Source of the DNA: Candidatus Zixiibacteriota bacterium
GTDB taxonomy: Bacteria; JAAXHH01
Assembly: GCA_016867335.1 (NCBI GenBank)
Contig: VGJU01000018.1
Span: 1-32,563 of the forward strand
Length of the DNA stretch: 32,563 bases
Direction: 5' to 3'
The notes below the pieces were generated by a model. The model was not told the DNA's origin. It saw nothing but the letters and a program-made list of their open reading frames with translations, and searched no databases. Both the position numbers and the translations under genes were made by a program. Of this stretch, positions 7,305 through 14,981 are shown piece after piece. The stretch's first letter is position 1, and each line of letters begins with the position of its first letter.

Positions 7305-8135
7305 TTACGTCTTATATGTTCTATCTTCTCCTCTCATCCTCGGATCCAGCCGGTCTCGCAGGTAATCCCCCAGCAGATTGAATCCCATCACCATCACCAT
7401 GATGCACAGACCGGGGGCAACGGCCAGCCATGGCGCACTCTGGACATACATGCGTCCCCGGCTGAGCATGGCACCCCATTCCGGCGTGGGGGGTTGTACG
7501 CCAAGACCGAGAAAGGAAAGCCCGGCCGCTACCAGTATCCCCGCACCGATACGCAGGCTGGCCTGTACAAACACCGGAGCCAGCGTGTTGGGCAGGATGT
7601 GGATAAACAGGATGCGCGACGTCCGACAGCCGGTCGCCATCGCCGCCTCCACATAGGGCATTTCGCGGACGGCGATTACCGCACCGTGCGAGATACGTGC
7701 AAAAGTTGGCATCGAAAACAACCCGACCGCCACGACGACATTGACAACACCTGTGCCAAGTACGCTGATGATGGCAAGGGCGAGCAGTATACCGGGAAAC
7801 GCCAGCAATACATCCACCACGCGCATCAGGAGCGTCTCCGTTTTTCCCCGGAAGTAGGCGGCAATCATGCCCCACGGTACGCCACAGATCAGTCCGGCGA
7901 CCATGCCCGTCACCCCTATGATCAGCGCATAGCGTGATCCGTAGAGCAATCGACTCAACACATCGCGGCCCAATTCGTCGGTACCGAGCCAGTACGCGCC
8001 GCCGGGCGGCATCAACGTGGTTTCCAGATGATTTGCCAAAGGGTCGTAAGGCGAAAGTACAGGGGCTAACAGCGCTATCAGCCCGCCCGCCGCGACGATA
8101 CCACCCCCGATAAAACCGGTCGTATGTTTTGACAT
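7305..8135 (-). CDS. ABC transporter permease, DppC/OppC type
   Basis: This 276-aa inner-membrane protein has about six helices. HWLGTDELGRDVLSRLLYG-like sequence near residues 48-66 (YWLGTDELGRDVLSR) and the cytoplasmic EAA loop (VEAAMATGCRTSRILFIHIL) mark it as the second permease of the peptide/nickel/opine ABC family. GLSFLGLGVQPPTPEWG is typical of DppC. It pairs with the DppB-like gene 47 bases upstream to form the channel. No ATP-binding subunit follows it in the window. The substrate cannot be read from a permease; the neighbouring oxidoreductase and isomerase genes hint at a sugar or derivative. Confidence 0.93.
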   Translation of the reverse strand: MSKHTTGFIGGGIVAAGGLIALLAPVLSPYDPLANHLETTLMPPGGAYWLGTDELGRDVLSRLLYGSRYALIIGVTGMVAGLICGVPWGMIAAYFRGKTETLLMRVVDVLLAFPGILLALAIISVLGTGVVNVVVAVGLFSMPTFARISHGAVIAVREMPYVEAAMATGCRTSRILFIHILPNTLAPVFVQASLRIGAGILVAAGLSFLGLGVQPPTPEWGAMLSRGRMYVQSAPWLAVAPGLCIMVMVMGFNLLGDYLRDRLDPRMRGEDRTYKT

Positions 8136-8182
8136 CGTTCAGCCTTTTCCTTTGTCACGCCACCCCTTGCACCCGGATTGAT

Positions 8183-9103
8183 TTATTTTTTCACCCTTAC
8201 CCTCGGATCGATCAGTCCGTACAAGAGGTCCACGCCAAGATTGACCAGCACAAAGACGACGGCCAGCAACAGGACCGCCCCTTGGATCACCGGAAAATCC
8301 CGGACACCGATGGCATAGACGATAAGTCGTCCCAGACCGGGCCAAGCAAAAACCATCTCGGTAAGTACCGCACCGCCAAGCAGCGATCCGAAGCTAAGCC
8401 CTACGACCGTAGTCGTCGGAATCAGGGCGTTGCGCAGTGCGTGTTTGAGCACCACCCACGACTCGCGCAACCCTTTGGCACGGGCGGTACGCACATAATC
8501 CTGCCGTAGCACTTCGAGCAGGCTGGATCGTGTCATGCGCGCGACAATCGCCATGGCGCCCGCGCCAAGCGTGATCGCGGGCAACACAAGATGCGCGGCG
8601 CTCTGATATCCGGTGGACGGAAGCCAGTCGAGCCATACGGCAAATACCATCATCAATACAAATCCAAGCCAAAACGCGGGTGCGGAAACGCCAAGAAGCG
8701 CGATGACCGTGCTCGCATGATCCAACACCGATCGGGCGCGGATAGCGGCTACAATACCCGCGGGAAAACCCGCTATCACCGCCACACCGACGCCTGCCAC
8801 CGCCAAAATTACCGTGTTGGGAAACCGATCCATCAGTTCGTCCGCTACCGGACGTCCCGTGCTTATGGACCGACCGAGATCTCCTGTGCAAAGCCCGTAT
8901 ACATAACGCAGATACTGCCGCCACACCGGAAGATCGAGACCCATTTCGCGTCGTAGCGCCTCTATATCCGTCGCCGACGCATCCGCCCCGGCCAGTATCT
9001 GTGCCGGATCGCCCGGAATCAGATGCAACAGCGAAAAGGTGACGAGCGTCACTCCGAACAACACGGGGATCAAACTCGCCAGTCGTCGCAGGACAAAACT
9101 CAC
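8183..9103 (-). CDS. ABC transporter permease, DppB/OppB type
   Basis: This 306-aa inner-membrane protein begins with the DppB-like N-terminus (RRLASLIPVLFGVTLVTFSL, then HLIPGDPA). It contains the family loop YVRTARAKGLRE and the ending LVNLGVDLLYGLIDPRVR. It starts with GTG at 9103, and that codon overlaps the stop of the upstream solute-binding-protein gene (GTGA), so translation is coupled. It should form a heterodimeric channel with the DppC-like protein. The EAA loop needs a DppD/F-type ATPase, which is not encoded in the window. Confidence 0.93.
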   Translation of the reverse strand: MSFVLRRLASLIPVLFGVTLVTFSLLHLIPGDPAQILAGADASATDIEALRREMGLDLPVWRQYLRYVYGLCTGDLGRSISTGRPVADELMDRFPNTVILAVAGVGVAVIAGFPAGIVAAIRARSVLDHASTVIALLGVSAPAFWLGFVLMMVFAVWLDWLPSTGYQSAAHLVLPAITLGAGAMAIVARMTRSSLLEVLRQDYVRTARAKGLRESWVVLKHALRNALIPTTTVVGLSFGSLLGGAVLTEMVFAWPGLGRLIVYAIGVRDFPVIQGAVLLLAVVFVLVNLGVDLLYGLIDPRVRVKK

Positions 9104-10683
9104 GGCGCGCTCCAGTGTGCCTTATACCCGAATACCAGCGCCAGCGGAGAAATGACGAGGTTTTCGAGACCCCGGCTGTAAGCGACGATTTGATTGATCT
9201 CATAGAGCATGAGCACAGGCGCGTCTTCGACCAGAGTACGCTGGAGGTCCGCATAAACCTGACGACGCGCTTCCCGATCCGCTGTGACCATACCCTGCTC
9301 GATCAGCGCATCCACCTTGGGGTTGGCATAGAAATATCGGTTGTTTCCAGGGTTACCGGGCAAAGGCCATTCTTTTGAATAGTACATAGGCCGGATGCCC
9401 CAGTCCGCATCTGCTGTCGAAGGCGCATGGGCGATATAAAAAAGTTCGGCCTGTGTCTCTTCGAGCGGCTTGCTGATCATGTCGATATACGTTCCCCACT
9501 CAAAGGTCTGAAAATCCACCTTCAGCCCCACATCACGCAGATACCCCGCGATCGCCTCACATACGGGCACGACCGCTGTGTATCGCCCCGATGGACACCA
9601 GAGTTTTACGGTAAATCCTTCGGGGATGCCCGCCTCTTTGAGCAACTGCCGCGCCCGTTCGGGGTCGTAGCCATACGAAAAGATGGGCGCATATCCCCAG
9701 TTGGCCGGCGCCAACAACGAGTCGGATACCCGTCCGTACCCCTTGAGAAAGACGCTGACGAGTTTTTCCTTGTCCACCGCATGGTTGAGCGCCTGACGAA
9801 ACCGCACGTCGTTGTACGGCGGTCTTTGATTGTTCATACCCAGATAATACCAGCCATTGGCAGGCGCGTTGGATATCTCTACTTCCGGGTGGTCCTCAAG
9901 CCGCTGTACGTCGTTGGGGTCTATGTTGAGCGCCACGTTGGCTTCGCGTTTCTGCAACATGATCATCCGGCTCGAAGGTTCCGGAACGGTGACGAACTCG
10001 ATACGATCGATCTTGGGTTTTTCGCACCAAAAACCGTCGTTGCGTTCCAGCACGACCCGATCGCCCGCAGTCCACGAGACAAACCGATACGGGCCGGTTC
10101 CTACCGGATTGCGACCAAAGTCGTCTCCGAATTTTCGGTGCGCGGTCGGGCTTATGATCGCACCAGCGGCGTGCGTCATGTGCGCCAACATAGGGCCAAA
10201 CGGTTTTTCCGAATCGACGGCTATGGTATATTCGTCCACCACGCGTACGGTATCTATAAACGGCTCGTAGAGCGAGGTGCGTTTGGTCGGGCGTCCGGTA
10301 TCCAGCATACGGTCGAGCGTGTATTTGACCGCATCCGCGTTAAAAGGCGTCCCGTCGTGAAACACCACCTCGCGTCGCAGATGAAACGTCCATGTCTTCG
10401 CATCGGGGCTGACCTCCCACGATTCGGCCAAACCGGGAAGGTGGTTGAGGTTTTCGTCAAACTCGACCAGGTTGTTGTACAGATGACGGATCACGTCTTC
10501 GGTGGTGTTGTCGGTCTGGTTGGGTGGGTCGAGCTTGTCGGGTTCGTTGTGAATGGCAAAGACGAGGCTGTTTCCGACGGGTTTCTCCCCGCCGTCTCCG
10601 CCGCAGGATAGACACAGCAGGGCCGCCACAAGGACGGATCGTATAATACCGATTTTGGATTTTAGATTTTGGATGCCAAGCAT
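9100..10683 (-). CDS. ABC transporter solute-binding lipoprotein, family 5 (DppA/OppA type)
   Basis: The ORF track start at 10830 is too early. ATG 10683 is chosen because it gives a lipoprotein signal (IRSVLVAALLCLSCGG, lipobox LSC) and has AAGGGGG upstream. The mature protein shows family-5 features: AIHNEPDKLDPP, DVIRHLYNNLVEFD, GLAESWEVSPDAKTWTFHLR, VVFHDGTPFNADAVKYTLDR and FRQALNHAVDKEKLV. It is tethered to a membrane and captures peptide, nickel or oligosaccharide ligands for the two permeases that follow. The first ~13 codons, which encode the basic n-region of the signal, coincide with a dispersed intergenic repeat found again near 20.97 kb. A divergent sugar-type oxidoreductase gene suggests a carbohydrate ligand, but this is inference. 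Confidence 0.92.
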   Translation of the reverse strand: MLGIQNLKSKIGIIRSVLVAALLCLSCGGDGGEKPVGNSLVFAIHNEPDKLDPPNQTDNTTEDVIRHLYNNLVEFDENLNHLPGLAESWEVSPDAKTWTFHLRREVVFHDGTPFNADAVKYTLDRMLDTGRPTKRTSLYEPFIDTVRVVDEYTIAVDSEKPFGPMLAHMTHAAGAIISPTAHRKFGDDFGRNPVGTGPYRFVSWTAGDRVVLERNDGFWCEKPKIDRIEFVTVPEPSSRMIMLQKREANVALNIDPNDVQRLEDHPEVEISNAPANGWYYLGMNNQRPPYNDVRFRQALNHAVDKEKLVSVFLKGYGRVSDSLLAPANWGYAPIFSYGYDPERARQLLKEAGIPEGFTVKLWCPSGRYTAVVPVCEAIAGYLRDVGLKVDFQTFEWGTYIDMISKPLEETQAELFYIAHAPSTADADWGIRPMYYSKEWPLPGNPGNNRYFYANPKVDALIEQGMVTADREARRQVYADLQRTLVEDAPVLMLYEINQIVAYSRGLENLVISPLALVFGYKAHWSAP

Positions 10684-10760
10684 GAGGCCCCCTTGAACAG
10701 AACAGCGAGTGCAACCCCCGCAGGTAGAAGCGTGAAGAGGCTTCGATGGCTGCGCTATGG
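10644..10760. repeat. Dispersed intergenic repeat, copy A
   Basis: This stretch shares TAATACCGATTT, GGATTT(T)AGATTTT, GAACAGAACAGCGAGT and CCCCGCAGGT with copy B at 20970-21100, in the same orientation, with different insertions between the blocks. It covers the first ~40 coding bases of the solute-binding-protein gene and the leader upstream of it. Confidence 0.75.
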
Positions 10761-10932
10761 CTGCGGGGTTAACGAGCGGGCTTCCAACCGGTTCTCGTCG
10801 CTTGCGACGCGGTTCCCTGCTGTCGAACATGACGCTGTCTCCCGATGAATGGCGGGACGTCTTAGGAAGCGTTACTCGGCCCGCGCGATGAAAGGGGTAA
10901 GAGGAGGGTCCGATTTTTGCGGATGGCTTGCG

Positions 10933-10961
10933 AGTCTACGGCGAAGCGGCGAGGCTGTCAA
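10933..10961 (-). promoter_or_regulatory. Sigma70-like promoter for the transporter operon
   Basis: On the minus strand a perfect -35 TTGACA (10961-10956) is followed by 17 bases and TAGACT (10938-10933), four of six matches to the -10. It faces the solute-binding-protein gene and would give a ~240-base leader that includes repeat copy A. Found by eye only. Confidence 0.55.
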
Positions 10962-10997
10962 GGACGGATTCCTGTGTCACGGGCGTCGAGATCGCGC

Positions 10998-11026
10998 TTG
11001 ACAGAATCCTCGTTTTGCCCTACGTT
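10998..11026 (+). promoter_or_regulatory. Sigma70-like promoter for the oxidoreductase-isomerase operon
   Basis: A perfect -35 TTGACA, 17-base spacer and TACGTT form a plus-strand promoter. It is back to back with the minus-strand promoter; the two -35 boxes are 36 bases apart, leaving room for a shared regulator. Confidence 0.5.
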
Positions 11027-11031
11027 ATGGC

Positions 11032-11051
11032 CTGTCGGGACGGCCCGACAG
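11032..11051. promoter_or_regulatory. 20-bp palindrome at the expected transcription start, candidate operator
   Basis: CTGTCGGG and CCCGACAG are exact reverse complements around four bases. The palindrome begins five bases after the -10 box, where a repressor would block transcription. It could instead be a hairpin in the leader RNA. No regulator gene is adjacent in the window. Confidence 0.5.
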
Positions 11052-11101
11052 ACGATTGAAACGTCGATTTTTGTGTGCTTACCGTACCGAAGGAAAAACC
11101 G

Positions 11102-12373
11102 ATGTCTCGCATACGTCTGGGTTTTATCGGTTGTGGAGGGATGGGACACCGGCATCTGTTCGGGCTTGCCGAACTGCATCGCGCCGGACTGTGTCCGTTC
11201 GATCCGGTTGCGGTGTGCGACCCGCGCGAGGAAAACGCGGTGTCGCTTGCCTCGCACGTCGAAAACCATTTCGGAGTACGCCCGCTTGTCGCCCGCAACC
11301 CGGAAGAGATGGCAAAGGCGGAGCTTCAGGCGGTAGACATCTGCACCGACCCGCGTCACCATCATACCATGGCTGTCGAGGCGATGGAGCGAGGTTGGGA
11401 TGTGATGACCGAAAAACCCATGGGGCTTACGGTGCGCGCCTGCCGGATCATGTCGGAGACTGCGCGTCGCACGGGGCGTCTTTTGTCGGTCGCCGAAAAC
11501 TACCGCCGTGACCCGGTCAACCGTCTTGCCAAAGCCTTGCTCGACACGGGTGTCATCGGTAGTCCCCGGTCAATGATACACAGTTCCGCCGGTGGCGGCA
11601 ACCGGATGCTGATCTCGGTATGGCGGCATCAGAAAAACGCCAGCGGTATCTTGCTCGACGTCGGTGTGCACTACTCGGATATCCTCGAATACTTTCTCGG
11701 ACCGGTCGTCTCCGTATATGCGCAGACACGGCTTCACGAAAAGATCAGATACAATCCCGCTTCGGGCAAAGATCCGGATACGCTTCCGAAAAACTCGCCG
11801 GCAGGCGTATACGAGAAGTGGCAGACCCAGATGCCTGCCGAGTTCGCGGCCACTGCCGAAGATGCGGCGCATGCCGTGTTGGTTTTTGCCAGCGGCGCGG
11901 TATGCCAGTATCTCGAAGATCATGCGGCGCACGGACGCGGATTCTGGCATCGGGCCATCTACGGCTCCGCAGGTTCGCTCGATCTGCCCGGCGACCGTTC
12001 CGGCAACCCGATAACGCTCACGCTGAGCGACGGAACCGTCCACGACGGCGCCTCCCTGCTCGATTTCGTCCCGTCGTTTCGGCTGGACGATGCGACATCC
12101 GTGCTGTTTGCCGGCGATCGGCTGTGGCGGTACGCTTTTCCATTCCCGGAAACCGACCGCAAAATCATCGCCATCGAATACGCGGACTTCGGACAGGCCA
12201 TACGCGACGGACGACCGCCCGAGGTGGATGCCGAAGCCGGAACCCGCTCGGTCGCGGTGTCGTACGGCATGCTGGAGTCTGGCTATGCGGGACATGTCGT
12301 CTCCGTGGAAGAGGTCATAACCGACCGCACAAACGCCTATCAATCGGAAATAAACGAAAGCCTCGGTTTATGA
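11102..12373 (+). CDS. Gfo/Idh/MocA family oxidoreductase
   Basis: ATG 11102 (MSRIRLGFIGCGGMGHRH) is preferred over the earlier start in the track because the Rossmann motif GFIGCGGMG then lies at residues 7-15 and a GAAGG ribosome site lies just upstream. This 423-aa soluble NAD(P)-dependent dehydrogenase carries the EKPMGL motif at 104-109 (catalytic Lys105) and DVGVHYSDILEYFLGP, typical of the C-terminal substrate domain. The family oxidises sugars, inositols and related polyols. It overlaps the next gene by four bases (ATGA), so both are made together. Divergence from an ABC importer suggests a pathway of uptake, oxidation and isomerisation, but the substrate is not determined. Confidence 0.92.
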   Translation: MSRIRLGFIGCGGMGHRHLFGLAELHRAGLCPFDPVAVCDPREENAVSLASHVENHFGVRPLVARNPEEMAKAELQAVDICTDPRHHHTMAVEAMERGWDVMTEKPMGLTVRACRIMSETARRTGRLLSVAENYRRDPVNRLAKALLDTGVIGSPRSMIHSSAGGGNRMLISVWRHQKNASGILLDVGVHYSDILEYFLGPVVSVYAQTRLHEKIRYNPASGKDPDTLPKNSPAGVYEKWQTQMPAEFAATAEDAAHAVLVFASGAVCQYLEDHAAHGRGFWHRAIYGSAGSLDLPGDRSGNPITLTLSDGTVHDGASLLDFVPSFRLDDATSVLFAGDRLWRYAFPFPETDRKIIAIEYADFGQAIRDGRPPEVDAEAGTRSVAVSYGMLESGYAGHVVSVEEVITDRTNAYQSEINESLGL

Positions 12374-13209
12374 AAACAGGATACTCCACATGGGGCATGC
12401 CAAAGGTTCCGCTCGACACGGCGATTCCGCATCTGGCTCGGACCGGATACGCCGGCGTAGAGATCACCGTGATTCCCGGTTATACCTCCGAACTCAGCAC
12501 CCTGACACCCGATGTCCGGCGACACATCCGTGATCTGTTTACGGAGCACGGACTCGAAATGCCCGCCATCGCCGCGCATACCAGCTTGCTCGAAACCGAT
12601 CGGGAGCGCCATGCCGCCAACATGGACCGGTTGCGCGCGTCGGTGGACCTCGCCGTCGAACTGACCCTCGGCGATACGCCTCCCTGTATCGACACCACGC
12701 CCGGGGCCAGACCCGAAGACTGGAAGGAAGTCAGAAATCGCTTGGTCGAAGAAACCGGAGCGCTGATCGAATACGCGGCGGAGCGCGGCGTCGTCATCGC
12801 CATGGAGCCACACGTAGGCTGTTGTCTGTGTACCGTCGAACGAACGCTCTGGCTGTTGGAACAGCTTCCTTCCCCCTATCTCAAGCTCAATTTCGACATC
12901 AGCCATTTCGATGTCGCGGGCGTGTCCACACAGGAGAGTGTTGCGGCGCTGGCTCCCCATACGGTCCATACCCATGTCAAAGACCAGCGAGGAAAAGTAC
13001 CCGACTTCGAGTTTCTGGTTCCGGGCGAAGGCACGTTCGACTATGTCGAATATCTCAAAGCCATGCAAACGGCGGGGTACGACGGATATATCACGGTCGA
13101 GGTCAGCGTGATGGTCCAACGTCGGCCCGATTACGATCCGCTGGCGTCGGCGGACTTGGCGTATCGGACGCTCAGTGCCGCGTTCGAAAAGGCAGGGATG
13201 TCTCCCTGA
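12370..13209 (+). CDS. Sugar phosphate isomerase/epimerase (xylose isomerase-like TIM barrel)
   Basis: The start ATG 12370 overlaps the stop of the oxidoreductase gene; the longer track ORF from 11620 is out of register with that gene and is an artefact. The 279-aa protein opens with TGYSTWGMPKVPLDTAI and shows a full AP-endonuclease-2-type barrel. Likely metal ligands are E146 (IAMEPHVG), D176 (NFDISHFDVAG), H202 (HTHVKDQ) and E244 (ITVEVSV). Such proteins isomerise or epimerise sugars, keto-inositols or hydroxypyruvate-type compounds. Pairing with a Gfo/Idh/MocA dehydrogenase is a common catabolic module. Confidence 0.9.
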   Translation: MKTGYSTWGMPKVPLDTAIPHLARTGYAGVEITVIPGYTSELSTLTPDVRRHIRDLFTEHGLEMPAIAAHTSLLETDRERHAANMDRLRASVDLAVELTLGDTPPCIDTTPGARPEDWKEVRNRLVEETGALIEYAAERGVVIAMEPHVGCCLCTVERTLWLLEQLPSPYLKLNFDISHFDVAGVSTQESVAALAPHTVHTHVKDQRGKVPDFEFLVPGEGTFDYVEYLKAMQTAGYDGYITVEVSVMVQRRPDYDPLASADLAYRTLSAAFEKAGMSP

Positions 13210-13297
13210 CCGACTGTAAAGAGCGGTGTTGCCGTGTAGGCGGTTTTGTCGGTGTTTTGTTCATCCATTTTCATATCTCATAAAGGAGGGTTTTACC

Positions 13298-13714
13298 ATG
13301 TACGATCCGGCACTTGTAGAGCCGATGCGCAGAGAACTTACTGTCCTTGGCGTCGAAGAAATGCGTACCGCCGCCGAGGTGGACAAAGTGCTTACCAGCG
13401 ATGACGAGACGGTGCTGGTCGTCGTCAACTCGGTCTGCGGATGCGCGGCAGCGCACGCCCGTCCCGGTGTAGCGCTTGCGCTCCAGCACGATAAACTGCC
13501 CAAGAAGGTCGCTACCGTGTTTGCGGGGCAGGATTTGGAAGCCACGGCGCAAGCCCGCAGGTATTTCAAAGGGTATTTCCCCACTTCGCCGCAGATCGCG
13601 CTCATGAAAAAAGGCGAAGTAGCGTTTATGCTCGAACGCTACGACATCGAAGGGCGCACGGCGCAGGATGTGGCCCGGCGTCTTGTCGAAGCGTTTGACG
13701 AGCACTGCGGATAA
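13298..13714 (+). CDS. BrxA/BrxB family bacilliredoxin
   Basis: ATG 13298 follows a strong AAAGGAGGG site. The 138-aa protein matches the bacilliredoxin (former DUF1094) pattern: YDPALVEPMRRELTVLGVEE, VVVNSVCGCAA with the C47-G-C49 active site, VFAGQDLEATAQARRYF and a C-terminal AFDEHCG. In Bacillus, BrxA/B removes bacillithiol from mixed disulfides after oxidative stress; family members also occur in Bacteroidota and relatives. This protein should act in the cytoplasm as a thiol-disulfide reductase. It is six bases upstream of a small unknown gene, so they are likely co-transcribed. Confidence 0.92.
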   Translation: MYDPALVEPMRRELTVLGVEEMRTAAEVDKVLTSDDETVLVVVNSVCGCAAAHARPGVALALQHDKLPKKVATVFAGQDLEATAQARRYFKGYFPTSPQIALMKKGEVAFMLERYDIEGRTAQDVARRLVEAFDEHCG

Positions 13715-13720
13715 ATTGCC

Positions 13721-14002
13721 ATGCCGGAAGCCGACACCCCCCATCCGGACCAGAATTTTATAGATGCGGTAAAAGTCGCCGCCGGTGTCGATCCTATGCC
13801 AACGGTACGGCAACTGGCTCGGAACGTGGGGTTGTCTCCGGAGGAAATCGTCCACTATGTGCTGGTGCAGTGGGCGTCCAGCGGCGCCGAGGCTCTTATG
13901 GCCACGCCGCCGCTGGCGCTGCGCCAGTTGAAAGCCGCAGCCGACGCCGGCGACACGAAAAAGGTGCAGGGGATCGTATCGTGGCTCCTCGCCGGAGAAT
14001 AG
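13721..14002 (+). CDS. Conserved-looking 93-aa protein of unknown function
   Basis: I do not recognise this protein with certainty. It is soluble and helical, with VDPMPTVRQLARNVGLSPEE and IVHYVLVQWASSGAEALMAT, then an Ala-rich helix and a final GIVSWLLAGE. The first half resembles a small HTH-like or helical-bundle domain. It begins six bases after the bacilliredoxin gene and is followed 38 bases later by an NHL-repeat gene on the same strand, so it probably belongs to the bacilliredoxin operon. Codon use looks like that of its neighbours, which supports a real gene. Confidence 0.75.
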   Translation: MPEADTPHPDQNFIDAVKVAAGVDPMPTVRQLARNVGLSPEEIVHYVLVQWASSGAEALMATPPLALRQLKAAADAGDTKKVQGIVSWLLAGE

Positions 14003-14040
14003 GCGCTACATGCCGGACGTCCGCAGATAAAACCGACGCG

Positions 14041-14949
14041 ATGAACGTCTCCTCCCTCTTTCTCCTCCTCTCTACGTTGTTTTGTCTTCTATGCGACCCT
14101 GTTTCCGCACAAACCCTCCGGTTTACATGGGAAGGGGTATTGGGGCGTGAGGGCGAAGAGTCCGGCGCGTTTTCCCATCCCTCCTCGATCGCCGCAGACC
14201 CGGCAGGCAATCTCTATATAGCGGATACGGGCAACCACCGGATTCGGAGTTTTGACCGTGACGGGCAGATTGTCGCCGAAACCAGCGGATTCGGGTTGCA
14301 AACCCGGCAATTCACCAACCCGATGGCCGTTGCGGCAACCGGGTTGGATGTATACGCGGCAGATACCCAAAATCGGCGCGTAATCCGTATGGACCGCAAA
14401 CTCAACCTGTTGGGCATGGTGATGGGGGACGACCCGGAAAACCGATTTGGATGTATACGCGGTATTGCGGTATCCACCGAAGGCGATATCTATCTATCGG
14501 ATACGGAAAACGAGGAGATCGTCCGTCTTGGCGCATCCCGACAGGTGGAAGCACGTTTTGGCGGACTCGGCGACGGCGAGGGCAGGTTGAGCAGACCGTC
14601 AGGTGTTGCCGTAGACCGCGACGGCAACGTTTTTGTGGCGGATACGGGGCATCATAGGATCGCGGTATTCGACGCTTTTGGCGGCTATGTGGGCGAACTT
14701 GGCAAAGAGACGCTCAAGGCGCCCGAAGGCGTAGCGGTGGACGAGGCCGGGTGGGTTTACGTGGCGGATACGGGCAATCACCGGATCGTGGCGCTTAGTC
14801 GAGATGGCCTGATATTAGTGGCGTTCGGAGCCGAAGGAAAGGGACCCGGCACGTTTCGCGCGCCGAACGATATCGCCGTCCTACCCGACGGTCGCGTCTT
14901 TGTAGCCGATACGGGCAATCACCGGATTTGCCGGCTGGTTGTTCAGTAG
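14041..14949 (+). CDS. Secreted NHL-repeat beta-propeller protein
   Basis: The true start is ATG 14041 (MNVSSLFLLLSTLFCLL, cleavage likely after VSA), not the earlier track start. The 302-aa product is exported. It contains about six NHL repeats marked by ADTGNHRI (four near-identical copies) and degenerate forms such as SDTENEEIVRL, alternating with SRPSGVAVDRDGNVFVAD-type strands. This predicts a six-bladed propeller in the periplasm or on the surface. NHL propellers bind protein, RNA or carbohydrate ligands; no catalytic residues can be assigned. It converges on the DUF5686-type gene, sharing a hairpin at the stops. Confidence 0.88.
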   Translation: MNVSSLFLLLSTLFCLLCDPVSAQTLRFTWEGVLGREGEESGAFSHPSSIAADPAGNLYIADTGNHRIRSFDRDGQIVAETSGFGLQTRQFTNPMAVAATGLDVYAADTQNRRVIRMDRKLNLLGMVMGDDPENRFGCIRGIAVSTEGDIYLSDTENEEIVRLGASRQVEARFGGLGDGEGRLSRPSGVAVDRDGNVFVADTGHHRIAVFDAFGGYVGELGKETLKAPEGVAVDEAGWVYVADTGNHRIVALSRDGLILVAFGAEGKGPGTFRAPNDIAVLPDGRVFVADTGNHRICRLVVQ

Positions 14950-14981
14950 ATAGGGCCGCAAGGCATTGCCTCTCTATCTAC
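14946..14981. terminator. Hairpin between convergent genes
   Basis: GTAGATAG at 14946 pairs with CTATCTAC ending at 14981, with a second small AGGC/GCCT stem inside. The arms overlap both stop codons (14949 plus, 14978 minus). There is no clear T-run, so a bidirectional terminator is likely but not certain. Confidence 0.5.

Noticed and set aside
9427-10611. 394-aa plus-strand ORF
   Set aside because: It lies wholly antisense to the solute-binding-protein gene, which has clear family motifs; the plus frame shows none.
11620-12369. N-terminal extension of the isomerase ORF
   Set aside because: The extension is Arg-rich nonsense within the oxidoreductase gene; the true start is the ATGA overlap at 12370.
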